From contig JBHGNT010000002.1 in assembly GCA_043228905.1 (NCBI GenBank), positions 9,858,001 to 9,922,000 of the forward strand: a stretch of 64,000 nt of DNA. Reading direction: 5' to 3'. Every line of letters begins with the position of its first letter. Position 1 is the stretch's first letter. The stretch comes from Azolla caroliniana. Taxonomy: Eukaryota > Polypodiophyta. The translations under genes were made by a program, and so were the position numbers. Shown in pieces: positions 54,192 to 64,000 of this stretch. The notes under the pieces were generated by a model, which saw only the letters and a list, made by a program, of their open reading frames with translations, did no database searches and was not told where the DNA came from.

Positions 54192-55000
54192 TGACTAATA
54201 TTTCTGATTTCTATACATTATTACTAAGCTCAATAGCCATATGTTACTTTTCTTTGATCTAAGCCCATTTTGATACATTGGAGTCTTGGACATAGTTCAA
54301 GTTATGTGTTCTTAGAAGTCAAATATCTGATGTTATGTGTTGTTAAGGTTTTTTTCTAAATTTTGTTCCTACAATGCATTCTATTTCTTTGACAAAATGC
54401 AATGTAAGTGTATCTCAAATATTTGATATTATGTGTTCTGAAGGTTTTTTCCAAATCAAAAGATGTGGTCTTTTCTTCAATAGGTATGTTGCACTTCTTG
54501 TCAAAGTGTTGTTTTTGTCAAAAGTACGATTTTTTTTGTAGAATTTTAGCTTGTCATGACTCATCATGTGAATTCCCTCAATCATGTGAGGGATATACAG
54601 TTTTTGCTTCGTGGCCTTGGCTGTTGTTGTAAATGCCCAACAAGTTTGGGTTTTTTTTTACCTAACAAATATCTATTTGATTTGTTGATTTGTATCCTTT
54701 TGATTCTCATATTTGCTCGATTTGCCGATGCAACTACAGCCATGGAATGCTTCGTTACATTGCATATACACGGTTACAATAATACAATATTACAAATATT
54801 TTTTAAGAAAGTAAATAAATTTCAAATTCTAGAAGTATTTAACGTATTTAATGTACTATACGTATTTTATGTATTTTATAGGTATTTAACATACTAAAAA
54901 ACGTATTTAACGTATTTTAAAATTGGGAGGTACTATACCCGTATTAATACGTTAAATACGTATGGTATCAGTACCGTACCTAACGTACCTAACAACCATG
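54192..55000. other. hAT 3' region and subterminal repeats
   Basis: Untranslated region, then repeated TATTTAACGTATTTAA motifs (54835-54990) and the right inverted repeat ending at 55000. Confidence 0.7.
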
Positions 55001-55008
55001 AACGCAAC

Positions 55009-55690
55009 CCAACCCAACTTGGGAACAGGCCGTGAGCCGTGTGTTGTACTGCCTTGTATCATGCGTTCATGATCACATGCTCGGCTACATTCGGGAGTCG
55101 AAAACACAGAAAGAGGCATGGGGCAATCTCACGAAGATTTTCGTAGCCAGCACGGCTGCACGTAAGCTCCAACTCCGATAGGAGCTAAATAGTATTCAAT
55201 AGAGGGACATGTCAATCGGCAGATCAAGGAGTTGTGCGATGCCCTCGGGTTGATTAATGTCATCATTGACAATGAAGAAATGGTGCAAATATGCCGCGAA
55301 GGCTTGGCACCTTGATTCAGCGCAATAAGGTCGATCGTTCTCTTGAGAGAGAATCCTCCCTCCTTCTTTGATCTCCAGTCGATATTGTTGGTTGAAGAAA
55401 ATCATGTTCGACAAAGGAACAACTCACATGATGGTCAGATGCTCTATTCGAACCTCAATGGAGGAAGAGGACAAGGTCGAGGAAATAGAGGCCGATTCGG
55501 ACAAGGCCAACACAACCAAGAGCAACCCCGTGAAAACAACTTCTACTACCGACAAGACGCGTCAAACGTGCGAGGTGGAGCGTCCAAAAGAAGGGGGAGC
55601 CATCCTACTAGACTAAGTAACAGCCCGATCGAATGCGAGTATTGCGGAAAACTCGGCCACTACGAAGAGGAGTGCCCAAAGAAGAAGTGA
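55009..55690 (+). pseudogene. Co9 gag, 3' piece with CCHC knuckle
   Basis: Resumes with the sequence expected after HETQ. Broken frames give RELNSIQ-type blocks, then a clean frame at 55343-55690: FFDLQSILLVEENHVRQRNN, a Gly/Arg/Gln-rich basic tail and a complete knuckle CEYCGKLGHYEEEC near 55640-55680, then a TGA. Confidence 0.87.
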
Positions 55691-56530
55691 GACTTCGTTT
55701 CGACCAGTCGACAACTCACAAATTACGCATTGAATTCTGACTACAATGATCGTAGCGGAATGTTCATGATGAGGTACAAAGCGCACTCAATGGCAACACA
55801 AGGTGAAACAAGCACCATGCCCTCAGATAATGTATGGTTCGTTGACTCGGGAGCGTCCAATCATATGACATCTCATGAAGATTGGTTCTGAGAATTATGA
55901 AAGACCGAACGGCCCGAATATGTCGAAACAGGCGAGACACAACTCATTCAATACGGCATATCAGGAACGTCCCATTTGGAAACAACGGCAAACAAACCTA
56001 CCTCAAAAACGTCCTACATGTCCCAACCATCACGAAAAACCTGGTCTCGGTCGGCCAGATTGTCGAACAAGGCATGCAAGTACGATTCAACATTGACGGA
56101 TGCTTCATTGAAAAAGACGATCGAGTCGTAACTCATGGCCGTCGAGAAGGTCAAATGTTTATCCTTGAGTCGAGCGAGGGGAAGTCCGCTATGTTTGTTA
56201 ATGGCATAAAAAGTCGAAATTGACTTGAAACTATGGCACAAGTGAATTGGCCACATCAAACCCCAAAATATGCAATCAAAAGGAGTCGTAATCGGACTCC
56301 CAAACTTTACCAAGAAGGACATTGTGGGCGTATGCAAGGCATGCCAGTTCGGAAAGCAACGCCGACATCCATTTCCAAAAGTGCGGAATGTGAGCAAAGG
56401 GGACCTAGACGTTGTACATTCAGATGTATGGGGTCCGGCAAAGACAGCCACATTCGGTGCAAGCCTTATGCCAAAACGAGACATGGGATCTCGTTCCTCA
56501 GTCTCCGCACAAGAAAGCGATTGGATATAG
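55691..56530 (+). pseudogene. Co9 protease and truncated integrase
   Basis: VWFVDSGASNHMTSHEDWF (D-S-G active site intact, near 55835-55888), a TGA at 55889-55891, then VLHVPTITKNLVSVGQIVEQ and VTHGRREGQMFILESSEGKS (to 56223). GAG-pre-integrase CKACQFGKQRRHPFPKVRN and the first integrase Asp block [16 protein letters not shown] follow (56270-56460). The rest of integrase is missing; the sequence jumps to RT by about 56540. Confidence 0.85.
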
Positions 56531-57652
56531 ATGAATTTACAAAGTGAAACACAATGCCAACAACTCCGTAAATCGCTTCAAAGCACGACTCGTAGCGAAA
56601 GGATACGCACAAACATAGGGAGTGGACTACGAAGAGACATTTGCCCCAGTGGCAAAGATGACAACGGTGCGAACCGTGATCGCACTCGCAACAGTGAAAG
56701 GGTGGCACCTCCACCAAATGGACGTCAAGAACGCCTTTCTTCAAGGCGAATTGGAGGCGGAGGTGTACATGGTACAACCACCTGGCTTTGAATCACGTAC
56801 TCATCCAAAAGCCATGTGCAGACTCAAGAAGCTGATCTACGGTCTTAAGCAAGCACCACGTGCTTGGCATTCGAAGATCACGTAGTATCTTCACCAAATC
56901 GGATTTCGAATGTTGAAATCGGACAACTCCCTGTACATCTAAAATGAGAACCCAGTTTTCATCATCCTATACATGGATGATTTGGTGATCGGAGGACTAA
57001 ATCTAGCCGAAGTCAATACAATGAAATCACTCCTATTTGGCAGATTTGAAATGAAAGATATGCAAGAGCTCCATTACTTTCTTGGCATTGAAGTAATTTG
57101 GACACTAGTCGGGATCCTGATCTCTCAACGGCACTACGTTCTCAACTTACTCTACAAGTTCGGAATGACCGAGTGCAAACCTATGTCTACTCCTCTTGAC
57201 CGTAATCTCAATCTCGATGTCGATTCTGACACAACCGAGTGCAAGCCAACTCAGTATCGCCAACTAATCGGCAACCTCATCTACCTAACCATCACACGAT
57301 CGAACCTCAGCTATTCTCTCGGCCTACTTAGCCAATTCATGCAAAACCCACGAAATCTCCATCTTGCGCTAAGAGGATACTTCGGTGTGTCAGTGATACG
57401 ATGGATTATGACATTATGTACAAGTTGAATACACTTATTCGACTTGAAGGGTACACAGACGCGGATTGGGCCGGATAAGGATGATAGACGATCGACATCC
57501 GGATATGTCTTCTCCCTCGGTAGCGGAGCGATCTTGTGGAGCAGCAAGAAGCAACCGATAGTCGCACTGTCAAGCACAGAGGCTGAATACAAAGGCACGG
57601 CAGTCGTTGCATGCGAAGCCGTATGACTGAAGCGCGTACTAAAGGATCTGTA
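56531..57652 (+). pseudogene. Co9 reverse transcriptase and RNase H
   Basis: [15 protein letters not shown] (56616-56618), [58 protein letters not shown] (56883-56885), then FIILYMDDLVIGGLNLAEV, where the active site reads YMDD, and HYFLGIEVIWTLVGILISQ. RNase H has [19 protein letters not shown] and [18 protein letters not shown] before homology ends near 57652. Confidence 0.86.
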
Positions 57653-58200
57653 ATAGTATCGACTGAAGGTTGAAAAAGGAGGGAGGGTTCTCCCTTGCAA
57701 GATGGTCAATCTAATCGTGCCAAATCATGGTGCCACGCCGCCAAGGCAAATTTGCACCATCTCGTCATCATTGATGATGACATTGATTGACCCGAGGGCA
57801 TCACATAGCTCCTTAATCTTCAAGGTATAGCTGGTGATTGACATGTCCCTTTGTTGCATGTTATTGAGCTCCTGACGAAGTTGGAGCTTTCGTGCAACCG
57901 TGTTGGACGCAAAAATCTTCTTGAGATTGCCCCAAGCTTCTTTCAGCGTTTTCACCTCTCAAATATAGTCGAGCATGTGATCATGGACACATGATGCAAG
58001 GCAATACAACACATGGCTTGCGGCCTACTCCCAGGCTGGGTAGTTGGCGTGTGTTGGGTTCGGTTGTGTTTCATGAACTCCCTTGATATAGCTCTTATAA
58101 CCTTGTCCAACAAGGTATTGATGCATCTTGTACTCCCAAGATGCGAAGTTTGTCCTATCGAGCTTCTCTGTGGGAAGAGCGCTTCCCATGTGAGTGTTCA
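57652..58200 (-). pseudogene. Co10 gag
   Basis: ATG at 58200: MNTHMGSALPTEKLDRTNFA, SWEYKMHQYLVGQGYKSYIK, ETQPNPTHANYPAWE, one stop, then (57955-57725) EAWGNLKKIFASNTVARKLQ, LRQELNNMQQRDMSITSYTL and VQICLGGVAP. Better preserved than other gag copies: only one or two interruptions in 180 codons. Confidence 0.88.
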
Positions 58201-58306
58201 TGATGTCGATTACTTCTCTGTTGCTTGAACCGGTTCTGTTGATCGTCGGTGTGAAGCGCAAGTCAGTTGAATAAACTCGATCAGAAAACCACACACTCTG
58301 ATACCA

Positions 58307-58598
58307 TGTAAATAAAGAGAGACGTAGGTAGTGTTGTGCAACGGAAGTGAGCTCTGTGTGTGTGTGAGTGCATGTAAGGCAAGACAGCGAGAGAAAGAGG
58401 GAGGGGGCTTAGAACAAGAAGCTATACTAGTGAAAAACAAAATTACATCCAACAGTAACTAAGTTACAAAGAGTTGGTTTAAATACCAACTAGTCTAGGG
58501 CAAATGCCCTTTCTACTAATTACAAAACTAGCCTAGTATGATGTCCACTGGCTAGCGTAAACACTATCTCTATGGGAAGTTGAGTTCAGTTCTCAACA
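58307..58598 (-). repeat. Co10 5' LTR
   Basis: 292 bp, plus-strand TGTAAATAAAG...TTCTCAACA. The minus strand begins TGTTGAGAACTGAAC and aligns with 48657-48984 (TTCCCATAGAGATAG shared), lacking the long TC run. The primer-binding site (TGGTATCAGAGT) is adjacent. Confidence 0.88.
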
Positions 58599-59507
58599 AA
58601 ACATTACTTCAACAAACTCACCAAGTGTACAAATTCATCAAAGTTTGAGGACCCATCCAGCTTAGATAAGTCATCGAAGTTTGACAACTCCCCGGAAACT
58701 CCTTCCTAGTTTCGGTGTAATTTGCATTCACCTATTTTAAGGTCTAAATTTCAAGATATGTCCAAAAACTCGGTAGATTTAGATTAAAGACCTCATGGAT
58801 ATTGCCGAATTTATTGAAATGGAGTCTCTTGACATGTTAGCATGAGGAACAAAAAATAAACTGAAGTTTCATGTGAATTCGTGAATCATGATATAGTCGA
58901 TGCTGAATTCGGGATCCTTGGGGGAGACGGTGGGGTATGACCAAAGGACGTGTGTAGGTAGGTAGGCAGATGGACTCTTGTGAGAACTCAGCTTCTTTTT
59001 GTCAGTCAAATGCACATCATCATCATTATTCACTCTCTTGATATGTGTATATTCTGCGCTTTCCGAGAAAGCAAAATTTTAAATCTAAATTTGCTTTTTG
59101 TTTTTTGGGAACCGGTTTTCTCCAATAAGAAAAACAAAAAACGCATTTGTTTTTTCTTTAAAACTCTTTCTTGTCCTCTTGGTTATCGAGTGGGGACGGA
59201 ATTAAGAACCTTTTGTTTTTGTTTGCTTATTATTTATTTTAATTTTCCGTTTTGCTTTGAAAACAAAATATCAGCAAAAAGAATTCAAATTAAATAAATG
59301 CGTAATGAAACAAGAAAAAGAAAGGAAAAAACTAACCTTTCTCTTCTTTGTGTTTTTGACATTTGAAGTAGAAACAAAAAAACAGAGAAGACGAGACTCA
59401 AATTCCCATTTCTTTTGTATTCTATGCTTTTAATGTTTCAATTGAATTTTCTAAATGTAGCTACAGATACATATTGGGAGGAGTCAGAGAGAGACAGAAG
59501 AAGGGGC

Positions 59508-59551
<44 letters not shown>

Positions 59552-60065
59552 TGCAATGATTATGTATAAATGAGCAAGCAGCTCACACAGATGGAGATGA
59601 TCATGGCCATAAGGAACTCCTCTTTTCTGCTGAGTCAGAAAAAGAAAGACCTGAATCAACAGGAACACAGAAAAATTTAGCAGAGAGAGAGAGAGAATGA
59701 CAGTGAACCCTCTGTAGTCCACTCCAAGCTGAGAAATAATATATATATGCATATATGCATATGCACAGTGTACTACTATAGAGGAACAGGAGAGAAGAGG
59801 GACAAAAGGGAAGGAAGATACATGTCAAACATATTACCGAGAAACAGTAGAAGGGGGAGGCAGAAAAAAAAAACAGGCATACATAAAGAAGATGTATATG
59901 TGTGAAGAAGGCATATAGGGGAGAGAGAGAGAGAGAGAGAGAAGGAGAAGACATACATACATACATATATGTGTGTGCAAAATTAATGTATGTATGTATG
60001 TATGTATATTGTAGAGGGAGAGAGATTTTGGATTATCAGGGAGAAGAAAAGGAGGTAAGGTGGCT
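58599..60065 (+). promoter_or_regulatory. upstream region of the MYB gene
   Basis: First non-transposon sequence at the right. 58600-59450 is AT-rich without landmarks. 59506-59551 is a GA run; 59741-59762 is a TATATATATGCATATATGC stretch that could serve as the TATA region (about 300 bp ahead of the ATG); 59922-59942 is a second GA run and 59985-60007 a TATG repeat, in what would be the 5' untranslated region. No start site can be fixed from sequence alone. Confidence 0.35.
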
Positions 60066-61983
60066 ATGGCGAAGAGTAGCGTAGAAGAGGAGAGTTTGGT
60101 TGTGAGTAGTAGTAGTACTAGTAGTAGTAGTAGGGTTTCTTCCAGCCTCGACCAGAAACCGGCAAATACCAATATCAATAGCAATAGGTGTATAGCGGCG
60201 GCGGCGGCGGCGTCATCGTGGAGTGGCGTGGTGAAGAAGGGGTCTTGGACGCCGTGTGAGGATGCCCTACTGCTGGAATTCGTGGAGAGATATGGCGATG
60301 CAAACTGGAACAATGCGCACCTCCTGTTCCCGGGCCTCCGCCGCGGCGGCAAAAGCTGCCGGATGCGATACCGCAACCAGCTCCGCCTTGGCCTGCGCAA
60401 GGGCCCCTTCACACCTGCCGAGCAATTGCTTGTCACCCGCGGTGTCGCCCTCTACGGCAACCAATGGTCCAAGATCGCAGACATGGTACTACTATGTGTT
60501 CTATATATATATATATATATATATATGAATGCTTCCTTCCATGCCTGCTCTTGTATGTATGTATGTATGTATGTATGTATGTATGTACAGCATCAGTCTG
60601 CATTCTTCTTCTTTCTTCATTCATGGTCATCGTCATGGAACCCTAATTTACGTTTTTATTATGCCCTCACAATGCCAATGCCAATGCCATTTCTTACTGC
60701 CCAGTGCTTGTGCTTCTCCTCAAAAACCCTACTTTGCTTTGTTGCTTCATTGTGGTTTGGGATTGGGATGGAATCATGCATTTTATTTCTTACTTCTTGC
60801 AATTGTGGTAGAAAACAAACAAACAAACAACCCCCCCCCCCCCTCTTCCATTCCATTGTAGCTTCCAGGCCGAACCGACAATAGCGTCAAGAACTTCTGG
60901 AATGTCCGGCTCAAGCGATTGAAACGCCAACAAGGCATCGAAGACGCGGTGAAACGTGCGAGGTCGTCCGCGGTCACACCCTCGAACCCGACCCATGACC
61001 TAAATCCAAGCCTTAGCTTAATACTAAACCCGAATCCAAATCCGAACCCGAACCCAATGTCACCGTCTTCATCATCCGCTTGCTCATCCATCACGGCCGG
61101 AGGTAGCAATGGAGATAATAAGAGCACCACTCGAACCAGTTCGACCACACACGTGAACACCTCCGTCGTCTTCACGAATGAAGACCCCCAACCCCTTGCA
61201 TGGATCCCTACTAGCTCCATGCTTGTGAAACCCCCCCTCCAAGAAGATGTGACATTAGGCCAATGTGAGCATGTGAAATCCCTAGAGGGCTTACGTTCGC
61301 CCCCGCCGCCTTTCGGTGCACCACACCAACTCCAATTCTTCTCCCACTTGCATATGCCTCCTCATCAACCCATCCATGTGAATGCAATCCAACAAGAGCT
61401 CCCTTCAGTCCAAACACCCCATCGTATCAACTGCCCCCGAGATGAATGCTTACTATCGGCCAATGCATACCACAAGAACACACCCTTAGCGGAGCACGTG
61501 CCTTTGTACCAAGTAACCCACATGAACCGCCCCCAAGATGAGAAGCTCCCTTCAGTCCAATTTTCACACCCCATGAACCCCCCCCAACATGATTGCCTAC
61601 CCTCCATCACACATGTGAATGCACCCGATATTCAGCCTTGTTCGTCTCACATCTTGTGTAGCCCCCCGGACAAAGATCTCTTGGAGGCCTTTGCAACCTC
61701 ACCCTACAACAACAACCATAACAAATACAATTATAACAACGGCGATGACAATGCCTCGTTCCTCACTGATTGTCTTCAAAGCCTAATGAATTGCTCCGAC
61801 GGCTCAAGCTCGCCTTCGTGTTCTAAGCTTCTAGAACCTTTGACTTCAAATTCATCGATCTCTCAATGCCTCGAGGTAGAGATGTCACCCTTCTTTAGTG
61901 GCACACTTGATAGTCTTGTTGTGTCAAGTTCCTTGATGTGGAGATCTATACCCACTTCCACTCCTTCCAATTTCCACTCCTAG
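60066..61983 (+). CDS. R2R3-type MYB transcription factor, two exons
   Basis: Exons 60066-60485 and 60862-61983 (GT...AG intron, phase 0), 513 residues. The ATG at 60066 is the first in frame; upstream only a GTG is available. Residues 12-27 are Ser-rich and 44-49 an Ala run. R2 is about residues 57-108 (KKGSWTPCEDALLLEFVERY, GDANWNNAHLLFPGLRRGGK, SCRMRYRNQLR); R3 about 110-159 (KGPFTPAEQLLVTRGVALYG, NQWSKIADM, LPGRTDNSVKNFWNVRLKR). The intron falls just before LPGRTDN, a frequent MYB intron position. Repeat spacing and NWN recall GAMYB-type proteins, but the third R2 Trp is Tyr101 and the Cys usually before GKSC is Gly. A nuclear DNA-binding regulator is likely; target and subgroup unknown. 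The Ser/Pro/Asn-rich C-terminal half has internal repeats. Confidence 0.88.
60486..60861 (+). other. MYB intron with microsatellites
   Basis: 376 bp, GTACTA...CATTGTAG. Holds a TA run (60505-60526), a TATG run (60553-60586) and a 12-base C run (60831-60842) close to the acceptor site. Confidence 0.85.
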
Positions 61984-62220
61984 GCCCAAACCTGATTCTA
62001 TATCTAAATCTAGGCACAATGCTTTATATTATGTTATAGATTATCTTAAATTTTTTTAGATTCGATCTCTATGTCAAATAAAAGGGAACCTTTTATTTGA
62101 CTCTAGATCGAGCACAGAACCTTGTTTTGTATAAGAAATGAAAACATGTAATGAAATGACATTCAAGATTGAGAATGATATTTTATTTGTAATGCAAGTT
62201 AATCTACATGTTTGTTTGTT
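61984..62220 (+). terminator. MYB 3' untranslated region with polyadenylation signal
   Basis: AATAAA at 62077-62082, about 95 bp after the stop; TTTGTAT-type near-upstream motifs follow at 62128. The cleavage site is not determinable. Confidence 0.5.
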
Positions 62221-64000
62221 TATTGAAATTCACAAATGGATGCCGTCGTAAACCTATATGCCTTTGGTTTGAGAAACCATGCTAGATTTCGATTTGCAAA
62301 ATCCATGTGCCCAAAACTTCTTGATTAATTGTATTAAAGAGCTATTTCCTTTTTTACTTCATCATGCTTGCTATGGTTCTGGTCTTTGTGATATTTCCAA
62401 GGGAACACTCATGCATTCACTTGGTGTAGAACACTCGGCCCAAGGCATATTGGTATTTACACATTTCACAATAATAACCATTGCACAACCACAATAATAA
62501 CCAGATAGAAAATTAACTCTTCACATTTTGGTATTTAACTTCTTTATATTTGATTGTTTTACACTTTGAAATATCTCTACGAAATAATGAGGATTATGAT
62601 AATGCATATTTGATTTTGAAGTAGCTTAGATTTCTACAACCTCCTCTTTAGTATTTCTATTGTATTGGTTCCACTTGGTGTATAGCACAAAATAACTTGT
62701 TGGGTGTTTTATAACTTTTTTTAAAATGATTTCCATTGTATTGGTTCCACCTAGTGTGTTATTGTTGAATAAGTAGATTGAGAGACATTTTTGTTGATAT
62801 CAGTATAGAACTAGGAAAGTCACAAATAGCATGTGAATTAGCTTTTTAAGTGTTTGGTGTGGAGATGTTTGAAGTGCAAGGTGATCTATATGTTGATTCT
62901 ACGAACAAGACGATTGGATCGCAAGCCTTGCCCACAAACTATAAAATTAAACACAGATTAATTAGTTAAAATCTTGATACAAACAAAAATTCATTGGGAA
63001 AAGGGCACAGGCGAAGGAAAAGATAAGAATGTGTAGCATATATAAATATGTTGAAACTCATTCTTTGGTGATGATGTATTAGCCTTTGGACTAGGCAGAA
63101 GATATATATTATAATTTATGAGTTTATGATGAATTATGGTCACTATTTTTATAGCTTCCTTCATGTTATTCTTTATATTTGTGGATAAGTTTCTATTAAC
63201 TATTAAGAAATTGTTAAGTACCTAACTCTTTCTTTTAGTTAATGACAACGACAGATTGCACATGATAGATTACCTTGATAGCAACAACAAGGATGTTTAG
63301 AGTTTTAACATTGTCTCGCCAATGCACAAGGCAAATCTATTGTTTAAAGAAGCCTAGCTTAGCATGTTTATTATTTTAGCCTAAATTTAGAGAACATTTT
63401 TAATTTTTTGGTTAATAAAGCTCTTGCTTCAATAACAATAGTGCATTCTTTCAGGAAATTGTTAGATCATCACCAATGTCGCGTATGGTCTATGTGAATG
63501 GCTGGAAATGTCAACACATATCCTAGCACGAATGCAATCCATGATGAGAGAACAATGACGCACAATCTAAACATATGGTCATAATGTAGACAAACCAACA
63601 TTAGTCCATAGCAATGACGGTGGCGTCTAATCACAACAAAATCAATAACCAACAATTACGGCAATGATAACACCTCAACAAGAACTCTTACTATAGATTC
63701 TAGACACTCTTTGCAAGGTCATGAACTCATTTCAAAACTCAATTGCTCACATCCTTGTAGTTCAATATTCAAGCATTATCAACAAAAGGAAATGTGTGTA
63801 CAACTAGGGAAATGGGAGAGAACTAGGAAATAGTACGACTATCATCTCACAAAAATTGTAGAAATAAAGAAAAAACAAAAAAAAAGATTCAATTAGCTAG
63901 AATGCCAAAGAGATGTGACTACAACGCTCATATACTATTGTCCAATGAATTCTATAGAAATTCCTAGGCGATGCAAATATAATCATGTATGTCTTGAAAG
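62221..64000. other. intergenic, AT-rich, no features recognised
   Basis: Only short chance frames. A weak imperfect direct repeat (TTGTATTGGTTCCACTTGGTGT at about 62660, and TTGGTTCCACCTAGTGTG at about 62740) is all that stands out. No transposon domain, RNA gene or exon is supported. Confidence 0.6.

Larger units (their letters stand above)
49232..55000 (+). mobile_element. hAT-superfamily DNA transposon
   Basis: 5769 bp. Terminal inverted repeats are CAACGTTGTTTACGTAC (left) and CATGGTTGTTAGGTACG (right, reverse complement), matching at CA-GTTGTT and GTAC. The 8-bp target duplication AACGCAAC is at 49224-49231 and 55001-55008, which is the hAT hallmark. Both ends carry subterminal repeats of TATTTAACGTAT type (49248-49390 and 54835-54990), the usual transposase-binding region. 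The plus strand encodes a five-exon transposase. The 5' half holds a GAA tract and captured PPR sequence. It disrupts the gag of Co9. Confidence 0.93.
57652..58598 (-). mobile_element. Co10: copia 5' end, minus strand
   Basis: 5' LTR 58307-58598, primer-binding site 58295-58306 and gag down to about 57652, where it meets Co9 RNase H in opposite orientation. Same family as Co9. Confidence 0.87.

Noticed and set aside
59834-60436. 200-residue minus-strand ORF across the MYB start
   Set aside because: Antisense to MYB exon 1 and its leader; low-complexity Leu/Ser content from GA runs.
62279-62497. 72-residue ORF right of the MYB gene
   Set aside because: No motif, no splice context and AT-rich codon use; not distinguishable from chance.

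Overview
The window looks like a retrotransposon-rich intergenic stretch of a seed-plant (probably flowering-plant) chromosome. Evidence: many Ty1/copia elements whose primer-binding sites follow the plant initiator-Met tRNA pattern (TGGTATCAGAGC), Ty3/gypsy elements, an intron-containing hAT transposon, captured pentatricopeptide-repeat (PPR) coding fragments, and one R2R3-type MYB gene. No bacterial or organellar genes, rRNA or CRISPR arrays were seen. Nearly every transposon reading frame is broken; the only gene that looks intact is the MYB gene at the right end. All calls are by eye from sequence and known family motifs; no database search was run.

Layout. 1-16686 is a nest of minus-strand elements: copia Co2 (15346-16686) is cut by gypsy Gy2 (its 5' half 12413-15345, plus an integrase scrap at 11938-12028). 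Gy2 is cut by gypsy Gy1 (1-11937, left end outside the window), and Gy1 is cut by the complete copia Co1 (3595-8949, perfect 5-bp target duplication). 16687-17696 is non-coding, with three tRNA-like modules and a BED-finger scrap. 17697-26495 is gypsy Gy3 with both LTRs, containing truncated copia Co3 (about 21075-24255), which itself holds a solo LTR (22869-23504). 26496-29590 holds a decayed coiled-coil/acidic reading frame. 29595-34895 is a chain of copia pieces: Co4 (minus, holding solo LTR 30777-31396), Co5 (plus) and Co6 (plus, 5' end only).

34896-41250 is the least familiar part: two large arrays built on the palindrome AGCTAATTAGCT (37730-38262 and 40628-41250) flank a minus-strand gene remnant carrying an HGKGEHDGAG motif. 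A few more palindromes lie at 34912-34980, and two other odd reading frames lie between. I read this as a probable DNA transposon of a type I cannot name. Copia Co7 (41251-46685, CATAT target duplication) interrupts its right end, and copia Co8 (46690-48656) abuts the same spot. Co9 (48657 to about 57652, plus) carries the hAT transposon (49232-55000: terminal inverted repeats, 8-bp target duplication, five-exon transposase with one nonsense codon, and antisense PPR fragments). Co9 runs head-on into minus-strand Co10 (about 57652-58598).

58599-64000 appears to be ordinary gene space: a promoter region with GA repeats, the two-exon MYB gene (60066-61983), a polyadenylation signal, and about 1.8 kb of AT-rich sequence without recognised features.

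Within each element the parts form one system (gag packages the RNA, protease matures the polyprotein, reverse transcriptase/RNase H copies the RNA, integrase inserts the copy). Here all retroelement copies carry stops, frameshifts, deletions or catalytic substitutions, so any mobility would need proteins supplied from elsewhere.
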